This document shows positions 17,575 through 27,477 of a stretch of DNA of 29,541 nucleotides, piece after piece; position 1 is the first letter of the stretch; each line of letters opens with the position of its first letter. The stretch is from Chrysophaeum taylorii (lineage: Eukaryota; Sar; Pelagophyceae; Pelagomonadales; Pelagomonadaceae). The position numbers and the translations under genes were made by a program. The stretch spans positions 1 through 29,541 of the forward strand of contig JAQMWT010000631.1 in NCBI GenBank assembly GCA_029834535.1. Direction: 5' to 3'. The notes below the pieces were generated by a model. The model searched no databases. It had not been told where the DNA came from and saw only the letters and a list, made by a program, of their open reading frames with translations.

Positions 17575-18074
17575 TGTAGCACGGTCAGACGGGGGGGATT
17601 GATACTGAAATTGAGGACGAGTTATGACTCGCGTATTTCCGGAAATGTTCTGAACAGCCTACCTGGAATATACCAGAAACTTCAATGTTTCTGCATTACC
17701 GATGATGACAAATCCAGAAACTTGAGAGGAGACTTTCGGCCAGCCCAAAGTGGCAAAAAAACTCAATGGAGACAACACAGTGGAGATGTCTGCGACCGCC
17801 ACCAGCGCGGGGAGTGCGATGGTGAGAGCACGCATGGCGTTCACTGGTATTAGGCACGTCTTTAAAGGTCAACTGCTAAGAGGGGGGGGAGTGCGAACGT
17901 GCGCATGCGGGGCGCTCAGTGGTTTGTTTGAGTGTTGCGTTTAACTTCGATTGCAACGCTAGCAGCGTTTCAGTCAAAACGTTTGAGGCTTTGAGAGCTG
18001 CGAACCTCAGTCGTCGAAAAGGCTGTCGTCGATGCGGCGGCGCAGGCGAGGAGTCTTGTCGACGTCGACACCAT
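17575..18074. other. GT2 upstream region, with a possible orphan leader exon
   Basis: About 500 nt. A minus-strand frame from ATG 17835 to 17659 encodes 58 residues starting MRALTIALPALVAVAD, which looks like a signal peptide. A donor-like CAG/GTAGGC lies at its end. Joining it to an acceptor before the GT2 ATG (TTTCAG) does not keep the GT2 frame, so it is not a GT2 exon on this evidence. A G-run lies near 17881-17889. Nothing else is recognised. Confidence 0.35.
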
Positions 18075-19625
18075 CTATGATACGCGGCCGGCGGGAAGAG
18101 GCAACAGAGGCAGAGGGGAGTGTCTTCTTCTAGCACCAGCAACCAGCCTTAACAGTCGGAGTTCGACTGTCGTCCACATAGTTTTCGAGTTCAAGCTCCA
18201 GCTGACAGGGCGCGTCGTTGTCCCACCGAACGTCGCAGTTGTAAACCCGGGCCCGCGGCTTGAACTTGACCACCCTCCCGAACCACCGCAGATGGCTCTC
18301 AAAGGTCGTCGTCGAGGTGTCCAAGCAGCAAAGTAGAACTTATTAGAGCGGGATCTGTTCGTCCTTGTGGAAAGGAACTTCGAACGTGTCGAAGTAGGAG
18401 AGGCTCACTCAACGCCTCGTGACCTGCGGGGGGGACCTCCCGCCCATCCCACTCGAGCGTGTGGCCCATTAACACCAACACGAACGTGCACACGCCGGCG
18501 ATCTCACTAATAAGTGGGCGAACGTCGAGGCCTTGCGCGCTCACTACATACTGAATATTCATGAGGTGACGCACTTTTCCAGCCTCTGAGAGGCCCTCGG
18601 AAACATCTGGATGATTCTGGAAGATTCCATTTCCGGACGCTTCCACTTTCTTTTTCTTTTCCGCGCAAGTCATAGGACTTCGTTGTCGCCGGGTGTCACG
18701 GTTTTGAGCGTGGGAGTTCGAGGCCGTCACCTACGTCTAAGTCGGATAGGTCGTCACCATCGTAGGTTGTCGGGTCATTGTGGAGAATGCTTGGCTTGGC
18801 GACGAACATGCCCGGCTTGGCGACGAACAGTACCTCGGATTTTGACTCTTTCCCTGCTTGTCGGTCACCCTTGTGGACTTCCATACTCCATCTGGCAAAA
18901 TGCCGGATGAGACGGGGCATCGCCTCATTCACAGCACGACGATCGGGAAACGGGAACGCCACATCATCTGCGTATGCTGACTCTTTTCGAGTGCGACTTC
19001 CTCAGTGCCGTGTTTTGCGTTGTAGCGACGCCCAGTGAGTACATCAATCATGCTTCGTCTTGAAACCGCATGCTGGTTCCCGACCTTCACGACGTCGCCA
19101 TAAAAGCCAAGGCCGCCATGTATAGAACGAAAAGAACCGGGCCTAGGACATCACCCTGCTTAACGCCGATGTTGGAGTCGATCGAGGCGGTAGCGCCGGA
19201 GACGGAGAACCGCACTCGTATAAGGTGGCGAGCTATAATGAGGCGTACGAGTTTCGCTGGAACCCCAAATTTCGATAGCACTGCCAGAGTAATTCCCGCT
19301 GGAACGCCGAATTTCGATAGCACTGCCAGAGTAATTCCCGCGGGACCCTGTCGAAAGCCCTGACGAAATCAATGAATAGTATCCGTGTTTCCATGCCGTG
19401 CTCACGACGTTTCTTCACTCCCATCTTCAGGCTGAAGGTTGCGTCGGCAGTCCCTCGTTCCGGCCGAAAGCCGCACTACGACTCGTGTTCGAGCTCAGCT
19501 GAAATGACACCGAGACGCGCGCGTATGATGTTGGAGACAATCTGTTGCGCGAAAAACCTCGAGCATCATCATCACGCCACGATAGGATCCAGGGAGCGAA
19601 ACGTCACCTTTCTTCGGCAAAATAC
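18075..19625 (-). mobile_element. decayed non-LTR (LINE-type) retrotransposon, reverse-transcriptase part
   Basis: On the minus strand the RT motifs appear in order across broken frames: LPKKGDVSLPGSYRGVMM (about 19620-19565), FRPERGTADATFSLKMGVKKR, motif A ILFIDFVRAFDRVP, FGVPAKLVRLI, motif B GVKQGDVLGPVLFVLYM, motif C AYADD (18974-18963 for YADD), then SMEVHKGDRQAGKESKSEVLF. It ends near an HLRWFGRVV-like C-terminal block (about 18300). Defects include a TAG before CGFRPERG (about 19487), frame changes and a 42-nt in-frame tandem duplication (19256-19297 and 19298-19339). It is immobile. The clade cannot be assigned by eye. The endonuclease domain is not seen. Confidence 0.85.
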
Positions 19626-19660
19626 CAAGAAGGCCGGTTCAATACAGTATTTATGGTGAA

Positions 19661-20370
19661 TTAGTGGCCGGCGCCGTCGAGCGCAGCAGGGCCTTTAGTT
19701 GAAACTGAGGGTTCAAGAGAGGTCAAGGTTCGTCTGCGCGAAGGCGATGGCATCGCGTGGACGCTGGGAGCACCGGGTCACGCTGCTGCGCCTCCCAAAT
19801 CAGGAGCTTCTTCTGCGGCCGATGCTTCTTTCGACCCCTCTTCACGACGATCGGCAACTCTCCGTCGAACTGCTCGCCCTTCACGATCAACCGAGCGGTC
19901 CCGTACATCATTCGCTCGTTCTCCGTCTTCTTCGGGTTCGGAAGTCGGCGATGGGCGCGCCGGGTGGTCGGTCTCCCGCCTCGCTGGCCGCCGGACGGTT
20001 TGTCTAGTCATCCCGAGCCGCGTGGCGGTCCGCCGTCGCTCGCCACGAAGATGCGAGCCATGATGCTGTTAATCGCGAGAAAAACCGGAAGACGTCCGAA
20101 GCAGTCTTGCGTCCTATAGGTAAAATTATTTCTCTTTCTGGGAAGTAGAATGAAAATACAGAAGAAGAACACGGTTACTGAGACACGTTACAGACGTGAC
20201 GTGACAGACGCACATTGAACTTACTGTTTTTGCGATCCGTTCAGTATCGAACATACTGAAAAACTTAGCTGGCGACGACGGTTTCGCCAACAGCCACACA
20301 ACACAAAAAACAAGCACCCCTAACCTTCTCTTCGAGAAGAATACTGTAGTTTTTCAACCAAAGGCAAAGA
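19661..20370. repeat. dispersed repeat R, copy 2, with an insertion
   Basis: Second copy of the 3443-3950 repeat, same orientation. The first part runs 19661 to about 20101. The final block (ACCTTCTCTTCGAGA... to about 20370) is separated from it by ~220 nt absent from copy 1. It lies directly upstream, in reading sense, of the retrotransposon remnant, so it might be that element's 5' region. Copy 1 has no RT next to it, which argues for an independent element. Confidence 0.65.
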
Positions 20371-20601
20371 AAAAAAAATCCCGGTTATGTTAGTTCAGGA
20401 TGTCTCTCCACGTGTTCATGTACAAGGAATCGTGGCTCTAAAAATTAAATAATTGAGGAACGGTGATAACGCTGTAGGAGCGTTAAGTCACGAAAATTAT
20501 AGTTCTTAGTTTGTCCCCGCACGGACCTTCGCCTTTTTCTGTCTTTTTCCGCCCAGGTCTTCACGTAGACTTCACCAGAGACCTGAGTTGTTTCCTTCGT
20601 C

Positions 20602-21633
20602 ATGTTGTTGTTGTTGTTTCTGGGAATCGCGACGGAGGCGGCGTGCCCGCGCAAGCTGGGGATCGCGATCAACACGGGGGACCACGACCGTTCGATGGTC
20701 CGCGTTCGGTACTCGGTCGGCGTTGACGGGTGGGCGAGCAAGGCGAAACTCAAGGCGAATGGCGTCGAGGGTGGCATAGTTATCTACAGCAGCGTGAAGC
20801 GCGGGTGGATGCCGTTTGGCGCAATCGACGAGGGAGTGGCCGACAGGTGCGTCCCGGTAGTCCCGTGCTGCGACGGCGTCGACCTTGGGCGGTCTCTCGC
20901 GAGCGCCCAGAAGATGCGAGAGCACACGTGGAAGCGAATGCTCGAGGGTTTTCCCGAAGACACCTACTGGTTCGTCTCCACCGAGGACGACGCCTGGTGG
21001 AACCTGACCGCGCTGTGCGACATCATCGACGCATTCCCCGAGATGCCGGGAGGGCGCGACCCCTCGAATCCCATGGCGATTGCGGTCGGCCGCTTTAAGT
21101 GGGAAGGCTGGGGGGCCTTCATCCTCCTCAACCGACCGCTCCTCGAAATATTTGCTAACGACACGCTCCTCGACGATTGTCGTGCCGATCTTCTCAAGCC
21201 CGAGTATGCGATCGAGGTGAAATATCGCTACAACGGCACCGACTACAACCTCGACCACCTCATCGGCCACTGCATCTTCCACTACTTCCCCAAAGTCCTC
21301 ACGGACGTGCGCTTCGTCACCCAGCACTACTGGCCCATCGACTGGCACGGCCGCCGCCCGAACCGCTTCTGGTATAACGGACCCGAAGGCTGGGGCTACA
21401 GCCAGCGCGCCCCCGATCTCGTCGCCGACATGTCACCCTCCGAGCGCGCGGCCCTCGTCGGCTTGCACCACACCATGCTCAGCGACCTCGCCTACCTCGA
21501 GACCGGCGACACGGAGCCTGTCCAGCTGCCGCCGGCCGGCCGATGCCGGGCCTGGGAGGCCCCCGAGAGCACCCACACCGCCGATCCTCCGTCCGCCCTC
21601 TGCGACATCGCCGACGCCGAGTGCGCGTCTTAG
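20602..21633 (+). CDS. secretory-pathway glycosyltransferase with EDD motif (fringe/GT31-like)
   Basis: 343 residues from ATG 20602. The leader MLLLLFLGIATEAACP fits a signal peptide or a very short anchor. The region YWFVSTEDDAWWNLTALCD (123-140 without gaps) has the acidic EDD triplet (128-130) where fringe-type galactosyl/GlcNAc transferases carry their DxD. GWGAFILLNRPLLEIF (~169-184) matches the glycine-rich block that follows in that family. An N-terminal strand (KLGIAINTGDHDRSMVRVRYS) resembles their start, where tested substrates include Notch-type O-fucose or O-glycan cores; the acceptor here is unknown. Cysteines at 89, 90, 139, 193 and 224 suggest disulfides. The ORF stops 18 nt before the stop of the convergent COMMD10-like gene. 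Family assignment is tentative. Confidence 0.65.
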   Translation: MLLLLFLGIATEAACPRKLGIAINTGDHDRSMVRVRYSVGVDGWASKAKLKANGVEGGIVIYSSVKRGWMPFGAIDEGVADRCVPVVPCCDGVDLGRSLASAQKMREHTWKRMLEGFPEDTYWFVSTEDDAWWNLTALCDIIDAFPEMPGGRDPSNPMAIAVGRFKWEGWGAFILLNRPLLEIFANDTLLDDCRADLLKPEYAIEVKYRYNGTDYNLDHLIGHCIFHYFPKVLTDVRFVTQHYWPIDWHGRRPNRFWYNGPEGWGYSQRAPDLVADMSPSERAALVGLHHTMLSDLAYLETGDTEPVQLPPAGRCRAWEAPESTHTADPPSALCDIADAECAS

Positions 21634-21651
21634 CCCCCCACCCAAGTAGAT

Positions 21652-22251
21652 TCACGATGATAGGTTATCGATAGCACGCTGGACGTCCTGGAGTTTTTGG
21701 AAGAAGCCATAAAGTTCCTGGTGTGAGGCCTCGAAGACCAGGTGGTCGTCGGACGCCTTGTCGTCGGCGAGGTGGAGGTCGAAGACGGCGGTCGAGGAGT
21801 CGTTGATGGACTTGGTGTCCGTCTTGTGCGCGAGGCAGAGGTGCGTCGCCCACGTCGTGTCGCGCAGGACTTGCGGCCCAAGAACGTGACGCTCGCGGAG
21901 GCGAGCGACGTACGCGGTCGCCTCGGCTTCCCAAACCTGTCGCGCGGCAGATGCCTTGTCGGGCGCGAGGCCGATCGATGTCTTCGCGTGCTCCTCGAAC
22001 TGGTCGGGCCGCTGCATCTGGTACGCCGCCTGCTCGAAGATGTAGGCGCACAACTCGAGCAACGCGGCGACCTGAGCGCCAGTGAGCCCCAGAGTCGAGC
22101 ACGCTTGCTCCTCCTCGGCCGCGGTCAGAAGCTTGACCGCCCGCGGGTCCCCGAGCCGCCGTACGACGCGCCGCGAAATCGACTTGAACGCCTCAGCCGG
22201 CATCGCGTTGGCCACCGACAGCGCCTCGGTGAGGCTCGGCTTAGTGGCCAT
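21652..22251 (-). CDS. COMM-domain protein, COMMD10-like
   Basis: 199 residues, close to the ~202 of animal COMMD10, from ATG 22251; an upstream TTG extension is rejected. It has a helical N-terminal domain (about 1-125, including LCAYIFEQAAYQ) followed by the C-terminal COMM domain (about 131-197), ending VFEASHQELYGFF-QKLQDVQRAIDNLS. The L-x-x-F/Y...Q...LD-x-L pattern of that end is the family signature. COMMD proteins form a heterodecameric ring in the Commander complex, which sorts membrane cargo at endosomes with CCDC22/CCDC93. This would be its COMMD10 subunit. The Helitron-derived array starts ~75 nt upstream of the ATG, at 22325. Confidence 0.82.
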   Translation of the reverse strand: MATKPSLTEALSVANAMPAEAFKSISRRVVRRLGDPRAVKLLTAAEEEQACSTLGLTGAQVAALLELCAYIFEQAAYQMQRPDQFEEHAKTSIGLAPDKASAARQVWEAEATAYVARLRERHVLGPQVLRDTTWATHLCLAHKTDTKSINDSSTAVFDLHLADDKASDDHLVFEASHQELYGFFQKLQDVQRAIDNLSS

Positions 22252-22324
22252 CACACCTTGGTGATGACAACGAAGCGAAACCCTCCTTATCAGGTACAAC
22301 AAGGAGATTCGACCTTTCAATTGA

Positions 22325-22674
22325 ACAAGTGCAGGCCAGTAAGTTCACCTAGTCCCAATCTCTAACTCCAGTAAGTTCACCTGGTCCCAGCAAGTTCACC
22401 TAGTCCCAATCTCTAACCTCAGTAAATTCGGCGTAAACCCACTCGTGCTCACATCCACTCACCCCACTCTCATTTGAACTCGTCGCTCTCACCCCCGCCA
22501 ATCTAAGCTGCTTTGATCCGCACACGGCGCTAACCTTTGAGTTTACTCTAAAAACCCCAGGAAGTTCACTTGTTTAATTGAACCCTCGGAACGTAGCGCT
22601 ACCGTACCTCTCGTTTTGTTGTTACAGGGGTAGTTTAAACCTGGTTTTTTTGTTTCTTTTTCCGGTAAGAAACA
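22325..22674 (-). repeat. array unit 0: partial tail only
   Basis: The left end of the array consists of minisatellite and tail sequence (AGTAAGTTCACC monomers and the AATCTAAGCTGCTTTGATCC block) with no helicase core. After GTTCACTTG it passes into ~100 nt of unrelated sequence (about 22572-22674). It lies immediately upstream of the COMMD10-like gene, so its promoter may overlap repeat DNA. Confidence 0.75.
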
Positions 22675-23732
22675 ACAAGTGCAGGCCAGTAAGTTCGCCA
22701 GTAAGTTCACCTGGTTCCAATCTCTAACCCCAGTAAGTTCACCTGGCCCCAGTAAGTTCACCTAGTCCCAATCTCTAACCCCAGTAAGTTCGGTGTAAGC
22801 CCACTCGTGCTCACGCCCACTCACCCCACTCTCCTTCGAGCTCGTCGCTCTCACCTCCGCCAATCTAAGCTGCTTTGATCCGTACACGCCGCTCGCCTTT
22901 GCGTTCACTCTAAAAACCCCAGTATGTTCACTTGGTCTCAGTAAGTTCACCTGGTCACTAAGTTCACCTAGTCCCAATCTCAAACCCCAGTAAGTTCACC
23001 TGGTCCCAGTAAGTTCACCTACCGTGCGCGTGTAGACGCCGGGAGGGGGCTTATCGGTATTGCGCAGCACGTGTGGGGTAGGGTGGAGTCGTCGACTCAG
23101 AAGACGATATCCTCGGGGTTGCCGATCGACAGAGAGCCACGTAGAGCTGGACGTGGCAGAAGACGGGCTTGGGCAAGAGGACGCCGACCTCGCGGGGCGT
23201 CTGGCCCTGGCTCTTGTTGATCGTTTGGCGTCGGCGGGCCTTAAGGGATACAGGTTGGAGGAGCCTCGGTGACAACGACACGATCGATCATGTATCTGGT
23301 ACCGTTGCAGTGGCCGAGCGACGGGTCGAGGTTGCGAAGACTTTAAGCTCGCGATCAAAGTCAGCATGCCGTTGGTTGTCAGGGAGTTGAAAACTCGACT
23401 GTAAAGAGCGAGGCGTCGTCTTCCGACCCAACCTAGTCGGCCGAAAAGAACTCCGACGCCTCGTCTTCGGGAAAAAAAGGCCGCGGTCATGCGCGCGTTG
23501 TCAGCATCGACAACATCGTTTCGACGGGGCGTGAGAATGGCGCGCTGAAAGAGCCGCCGCGGGTCGTGGAAATAGTCTGCGAGGTCGCCGTAGACGGCTT
23601 GGAGGATCACTGTCTGGCTCTCGCGCCTACCTGATCCTTACTCTCGCGCCTACCTGATCCTTACCCTAAATCGAGGGACAAACAAACAAACAAACAGACA
23701 GACAGACAAACATCTGTCGATTAGTAGTTAGG
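22675..23732 (-). mobile_element. array unit 1 (Helitron helicase fragment)
   Basis: Complete 1058-nt unit. On the minus strand it has leader and microsatellite (about 23676-23710), core 23610-22996 and minisatellite tail 22995-22675. Core blocks are LQAVYGDLADYF, RAILTPRRNDVV, LDPSHGHCNGTRYMI, then TINKSQGQTP-REVGV and PVFCHVQLYVALCR, matching the region of Helitron Pif1-type helicases from before motif V to the end. They lie in several frames. The Pif1 frame hits a TAG at 23435-23433. A seven-A run (about 23472-23478) opens a 204-residue chimeric frame that is an artefact of the shift. Confidence 0.85.
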
Positions 23733-24740
23733 ACAAGTGCAGGCCAGTAAGTTCGCCAGTAAGTTCACCTGGTCCCAATCTCTAACCCCAGTAAGTTCAC
23801 CTGGTCCCAGTAAGTTCACCTAGTCCCAATCTCTAACCCCAGTAAGTTCGGCGTAAGCCCACTCGTGCTCACATCCACTCACCCCACTCTCCTTCGAGCT
23901 CGTCGCTCTCCCTTCGCCAATCTAAGCTGCTTTGATCCGCACACGCCGCTAGCCTTTAAGTTCACTCTAAAAACCCCAGTAAGTTCACTTGGTCCCAGTA
24001 AGTTCACCTGGTCACTAAGTTCACCTAGTCCCAATCTCAAACCCCAGTAAGTTCACCTGGTCCCAGTAAGTTCACCTACAGTGCGCGTGTAGACGCCGGG
24101 AGGGGGCTTATCGGTATTGCGCAGCACGTGTGGGGTAGGGTGGAGTCGTCGACTCAGAAGAGGATATCCTCGGGGTTGCCGATCGACAGAGAGCCACGTA
24201 GAGCTGGACGTGGCAGAAGACGGGCTTGGGCAAGAGGACGCCGACCTCGCGGGGCGTCTGGCCCTGGCTCTTGTTGATCGTTTGGCGTCGGCGGGCCTTA
24301 AGGGATACAGGTTGGAGGAGCCTCGGTGACAACGACACGATCGATCATGTATCTGGTACCGTTGCAGTGGCCGTGCGACGGGTCGAGGTTGCGAAGACTT
24401 TAAGCTCGCGATCAAAGTCAGCATGCCGTTGGTTGTCAGGGAGTTGAAAACTCGACTGTAAAGAGCGAGGCGTCGTCTTCCGACCCAACCTAGTCGGCCG
24501 AAAAGAACTCCGACGCCTCGTCTCCGGGAAAAAGGCCGCGGTCATGCGCGCGTTGTCAGCATCGACAACATCGTTTCGACGGGGCGTGAGAATGGCGCGC
24601 TGAAAGAGCCGCCGCGGGTCGTGGAAATAGTCTGCGAGGTCGCCGTAGACGGCTTGGAGGATCACTGTCTGGCTCTCGCGCCTACCTGATCCTTACTCTC
24701 GCGCCTACCTGATCCTTACCCTAAATCGAGGGACAAACAA

Positions 24741-24781
<41 letters not shown>

Positions 24782-24789
24782 TAGTTTAG
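23733..24789 (-). mobile_element. array unit 2 (Helitron helicase fragment)
   Basis: Complete 1057-nt unit, nearly identical to unit 1 over the core (24665-24053). The A run is five long here, so the open frames differ from unit 1, showing that none is maintained. The microsatellite (about 24737-24779) has a different CAGA/CAAA pattern. Confidence 0.85.
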
Positions 24790-25480
24790 ACAAGTGCAGG
24801 CCAGTAAGTTCGCCAGTAAGTTCACCTGGTCCCAATCTCTAACCAGTAAGTTCACCTGTTCAGTAAGCACCTAGTCCGTGCTCACATCCACCCCACTCCA
24901 AGCTCGTCGCTCTCGCTCCGCCAATCTAAGCTAAGATCCGTACGCCGCTAGCCTTTGCGTTCACTCTAAAACCCCAGTAAGTTCACTTGGTCCCAGCCAC
25001 CTGGTGGTCACATAGTCCCAATCTCAAACCCCAGTAAGTTCACCTGGTCCCAGTAAGTTCACCTACAGTGCGCGTGTAGACGCCGGGAGGGGGCTTATCG
25101 GTATTGCGCAGCACGTGTGGGGTAGGGTGGAGTCGTCGACTCAGAAGACGATATCCTCGGGGTTGCCGATCGACAGAGAGCCACGTAGAGCTGGACGTGG
25201 CAGAAGACGGGCTTGGGCAAGAGAACGCCGACCTCGCGGGGCGTCTGGCCCTGGCTCTTGTTGATCGTTTGGCGTCGGCGGGCCTTACGGGATACAGGTT
25301 GGAGGAGCCTCGGTGACAACGACACGATCGATCATGTATCTGGTACCGTTGCAGTGGCCGTGCGACGGGTCGAGGTTGCGAAGACTTTAAGCTCGCGATC
25401 AAAGTCAGCATGCCGTTGGTTGTCAGGGAGTTCAAAACTCGACTCTTGAGAGCGAGGCGTCGTCTTCCGACCCAGCCTTG
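24790..25480 (-). mobile_element. array unit 3, truncated at its helicase-5' side
   Basis: The tail is heavily deleted, and the core (25480-25040) stops just after the ACCCAGCCTTG region. The LQAVYGD part, the duplicated 21-nt block and the microsatellite are missing. The next unit's tail follows directly with TCCCAGTAAGTTC, indicating a deletion or unequal exchange between units. Confidence 0.8.
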
Positions 25481-26436
25481 TCCCAGTAAGTTCACCTGGT
25501 CAGTTAGTTCACCTAGTCCAAATCTCTAACCCCAGTAAGTTCGGTGTAAACCCACTCGTGCTCACGCGCACTCCTTTGAGCTCGTCGCTCTCACCCCCGC
25601 CAATCCAAGCTGCTTTGATCCGCACGCGCCGCCAACCCTTGAGTTTACTCTAAAAACCCCAGTAAGTTCACCTGGTCCCAGTAAGTTCCTGGTCACTCAG
25701 CACCTAGTCCCAATCTCCAACCCCAGTAAGTTCACGTGGCAGTTCACCTACAGTGCGCGTGTAGACGCCGGAGGGCTTATCGGTATTGCGCAGCACGTGT
25801 GGGGTAGGGTGGAGTCGTCGACCCAGAAGAGTATCCGGGGTTGCCGATCGACAGAGAGCCACGTAGAGCTGGACGTGGCAGAAGACGGGCTTGGGAAAGA
25901 GGACGCCGACCTCGCGGGGCGTCTGGCCCTGGCTCTTGTTGATCGTTTGGCGTAGGCGGGCCTTAAGGGATACAGGTTGGAGGAGCCTCGGTGACAACGA
26001 CACGATCGATCATGTATCTGGTACCGTTGCAGTGGCCGTGCGACGGGTCGAGGTTGCGAAGACTTTAAGCTCGCGATCAAAGTCAGCATGCCGTTGGTTG
26101 TCAGGGAGTTGAAAACTCGACTATAAAGAGCGAGGCGTCGTCTTCCGACCCAGCCTAGTCAGCCGAAAAGAACTCCGACGCCTCGTCTCCGGGAAAAAAA
26201 GGCCGCGGTCATGCGCGCGTTGTCAGCATCGACAACATCGTTTCGACGGGGCGTGAGAATGGCGCGCTGAAAGAGCCGCCGCGGGTCGTGGAAATAGTCT
26301 GCGAGGTCGCCGTAGACGGCTTGGAGGATCACTGTCTGGCTCTCTCGCGCCTACCTGATCCTTTACTCTCGCGCCTACCTGATCCTTACCCTAAATCGAG
26401 GGACAAACAGACAGACAAACAGACAAACAGACAAAC
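25481..26436 (-). mobile_element. array unit 4 (Helitron helicase fragment)
   Basis: A 956-nt unit lacking the usual ACAAGTGCAGGCC left edge because of the junction with unit 3. Core 26332-25748, with the same motif blocks; small deletions near 25831 (ATATCCTCG-type loss). Microsatellite about 26401-26436, after which the ATCTGTCGATTAG leader is missing and the next unit starts at once. Confidence 0.82.
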
Positions 26437-27418
26437 ACAAGTGCAGGCCAGTAAGTTCGCCAGTAAGTTCACCTGGTCCCAATCTCTAACCCCAGTAAGT
26501 TCACCTGGTCCCAGTAAGTTCACCTAGTCCCAATCTCTAACCCCAGTAAGTTCGGCGTAAGCCCACTCGTGCTCACATCCACTCACCCCACTCTCCTTCG
26601 AGCTCGTCGCTCTCACCTCCGCCAATCTAAGCTGCTTTGATCCGTACACGCCGCTCGCCTTTGCGTTCACTCTAAAAACCCCAGTAAGTTCACTTGGTCC
26701 CAGTAAGTTCACCTGGTCACTAGTTCACCTAGTCCCTCTCAAACCCCGTAAGTTCACCTGGTCCCAGTAAGTTCACCTACAGTGCGCGTGTAGACGCCGG
26801 GAGGGGGCTTATCGGTATTGCGCAGCACGTGTGGGGTAGGGTGGAGTCGTCGACTCAGAAGAGGATATCCTCGGGGTTGCCGATCGACAGAGAGCCACGT
26901 AGAGCTGGACGTGGCAGAAGACGGGCTTCGCCAAGAGGACGCCGACCTCGCGGGGCGTCTGGCCCTGGCTCTTGTTGATCGTTTGGCGTCGGCGGGCCTT
27001 ACGGGATACAGGTTGGAGGAGCCTCGGTGACAACGACACGATCGATCATGTATCTGGTACCGTTGCAGTGGCCGTGCGACGGGTCGAGGTTGCGAAGACT
27101 TTAAGCTCGCGATCAAAGTCAGCATGCCGTTGGTTGTCAGGGAGTTGAAAACTCGACTGTAAAGAGCGAGGCGTCGTCTTCCGACCCAACCTAGTCGGCC
27201 GAAAAGAACTCCGACGCCTCGTCTCCGGGAAAAAGGCCGCGGTCATGCGCGCGTTGTCAGCATCGACAACATCGTTTCGACGGGGCGTGAGAATGGCGCG
27301 CTGAAAGAGCCGCCGCGGGTCGTGGAAATAGTCTGCGAGGTCGCCGTAGACGGCTTGGAGGATCACTGTCTGGCTCTCGCGCCTACCTGATCCTTACCCT
27401 AAATCGAGGGACAAACAA

Positions 27419-27457
<39 letters not shown>

Positions 27458-27477
27458 TCTGTCGATTAGTAGTTAGG
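26437..27477 (-). mobile_element. array unit 5 (Helitron helicase fragment)
   Basis: A 1041-nt unit; core 27366-26754, five-A run. The 21-nt CGCGCCTACCTGATCC block occurs once instead of twice. A CG substitution near 26930 changes LPKPVF to LAKPVF in the helicase-like frame. Microsatellite about 27414-27456. Confidence 0.85.

Noticed and set aside
20572..21348. 258-codon minus-strand ORF opposite the EDD glycosyltransferase
   Set aside because: Antisense shadow; no motif, and the plus strand has the leader and EDD region.
22996..23610. Functional 204-residue protein in array unit 1
   Set aside because: The frame is a chimera created by a seven-A run; the helicase-like blocks lie in other frames and sister units with five A do not keep it.
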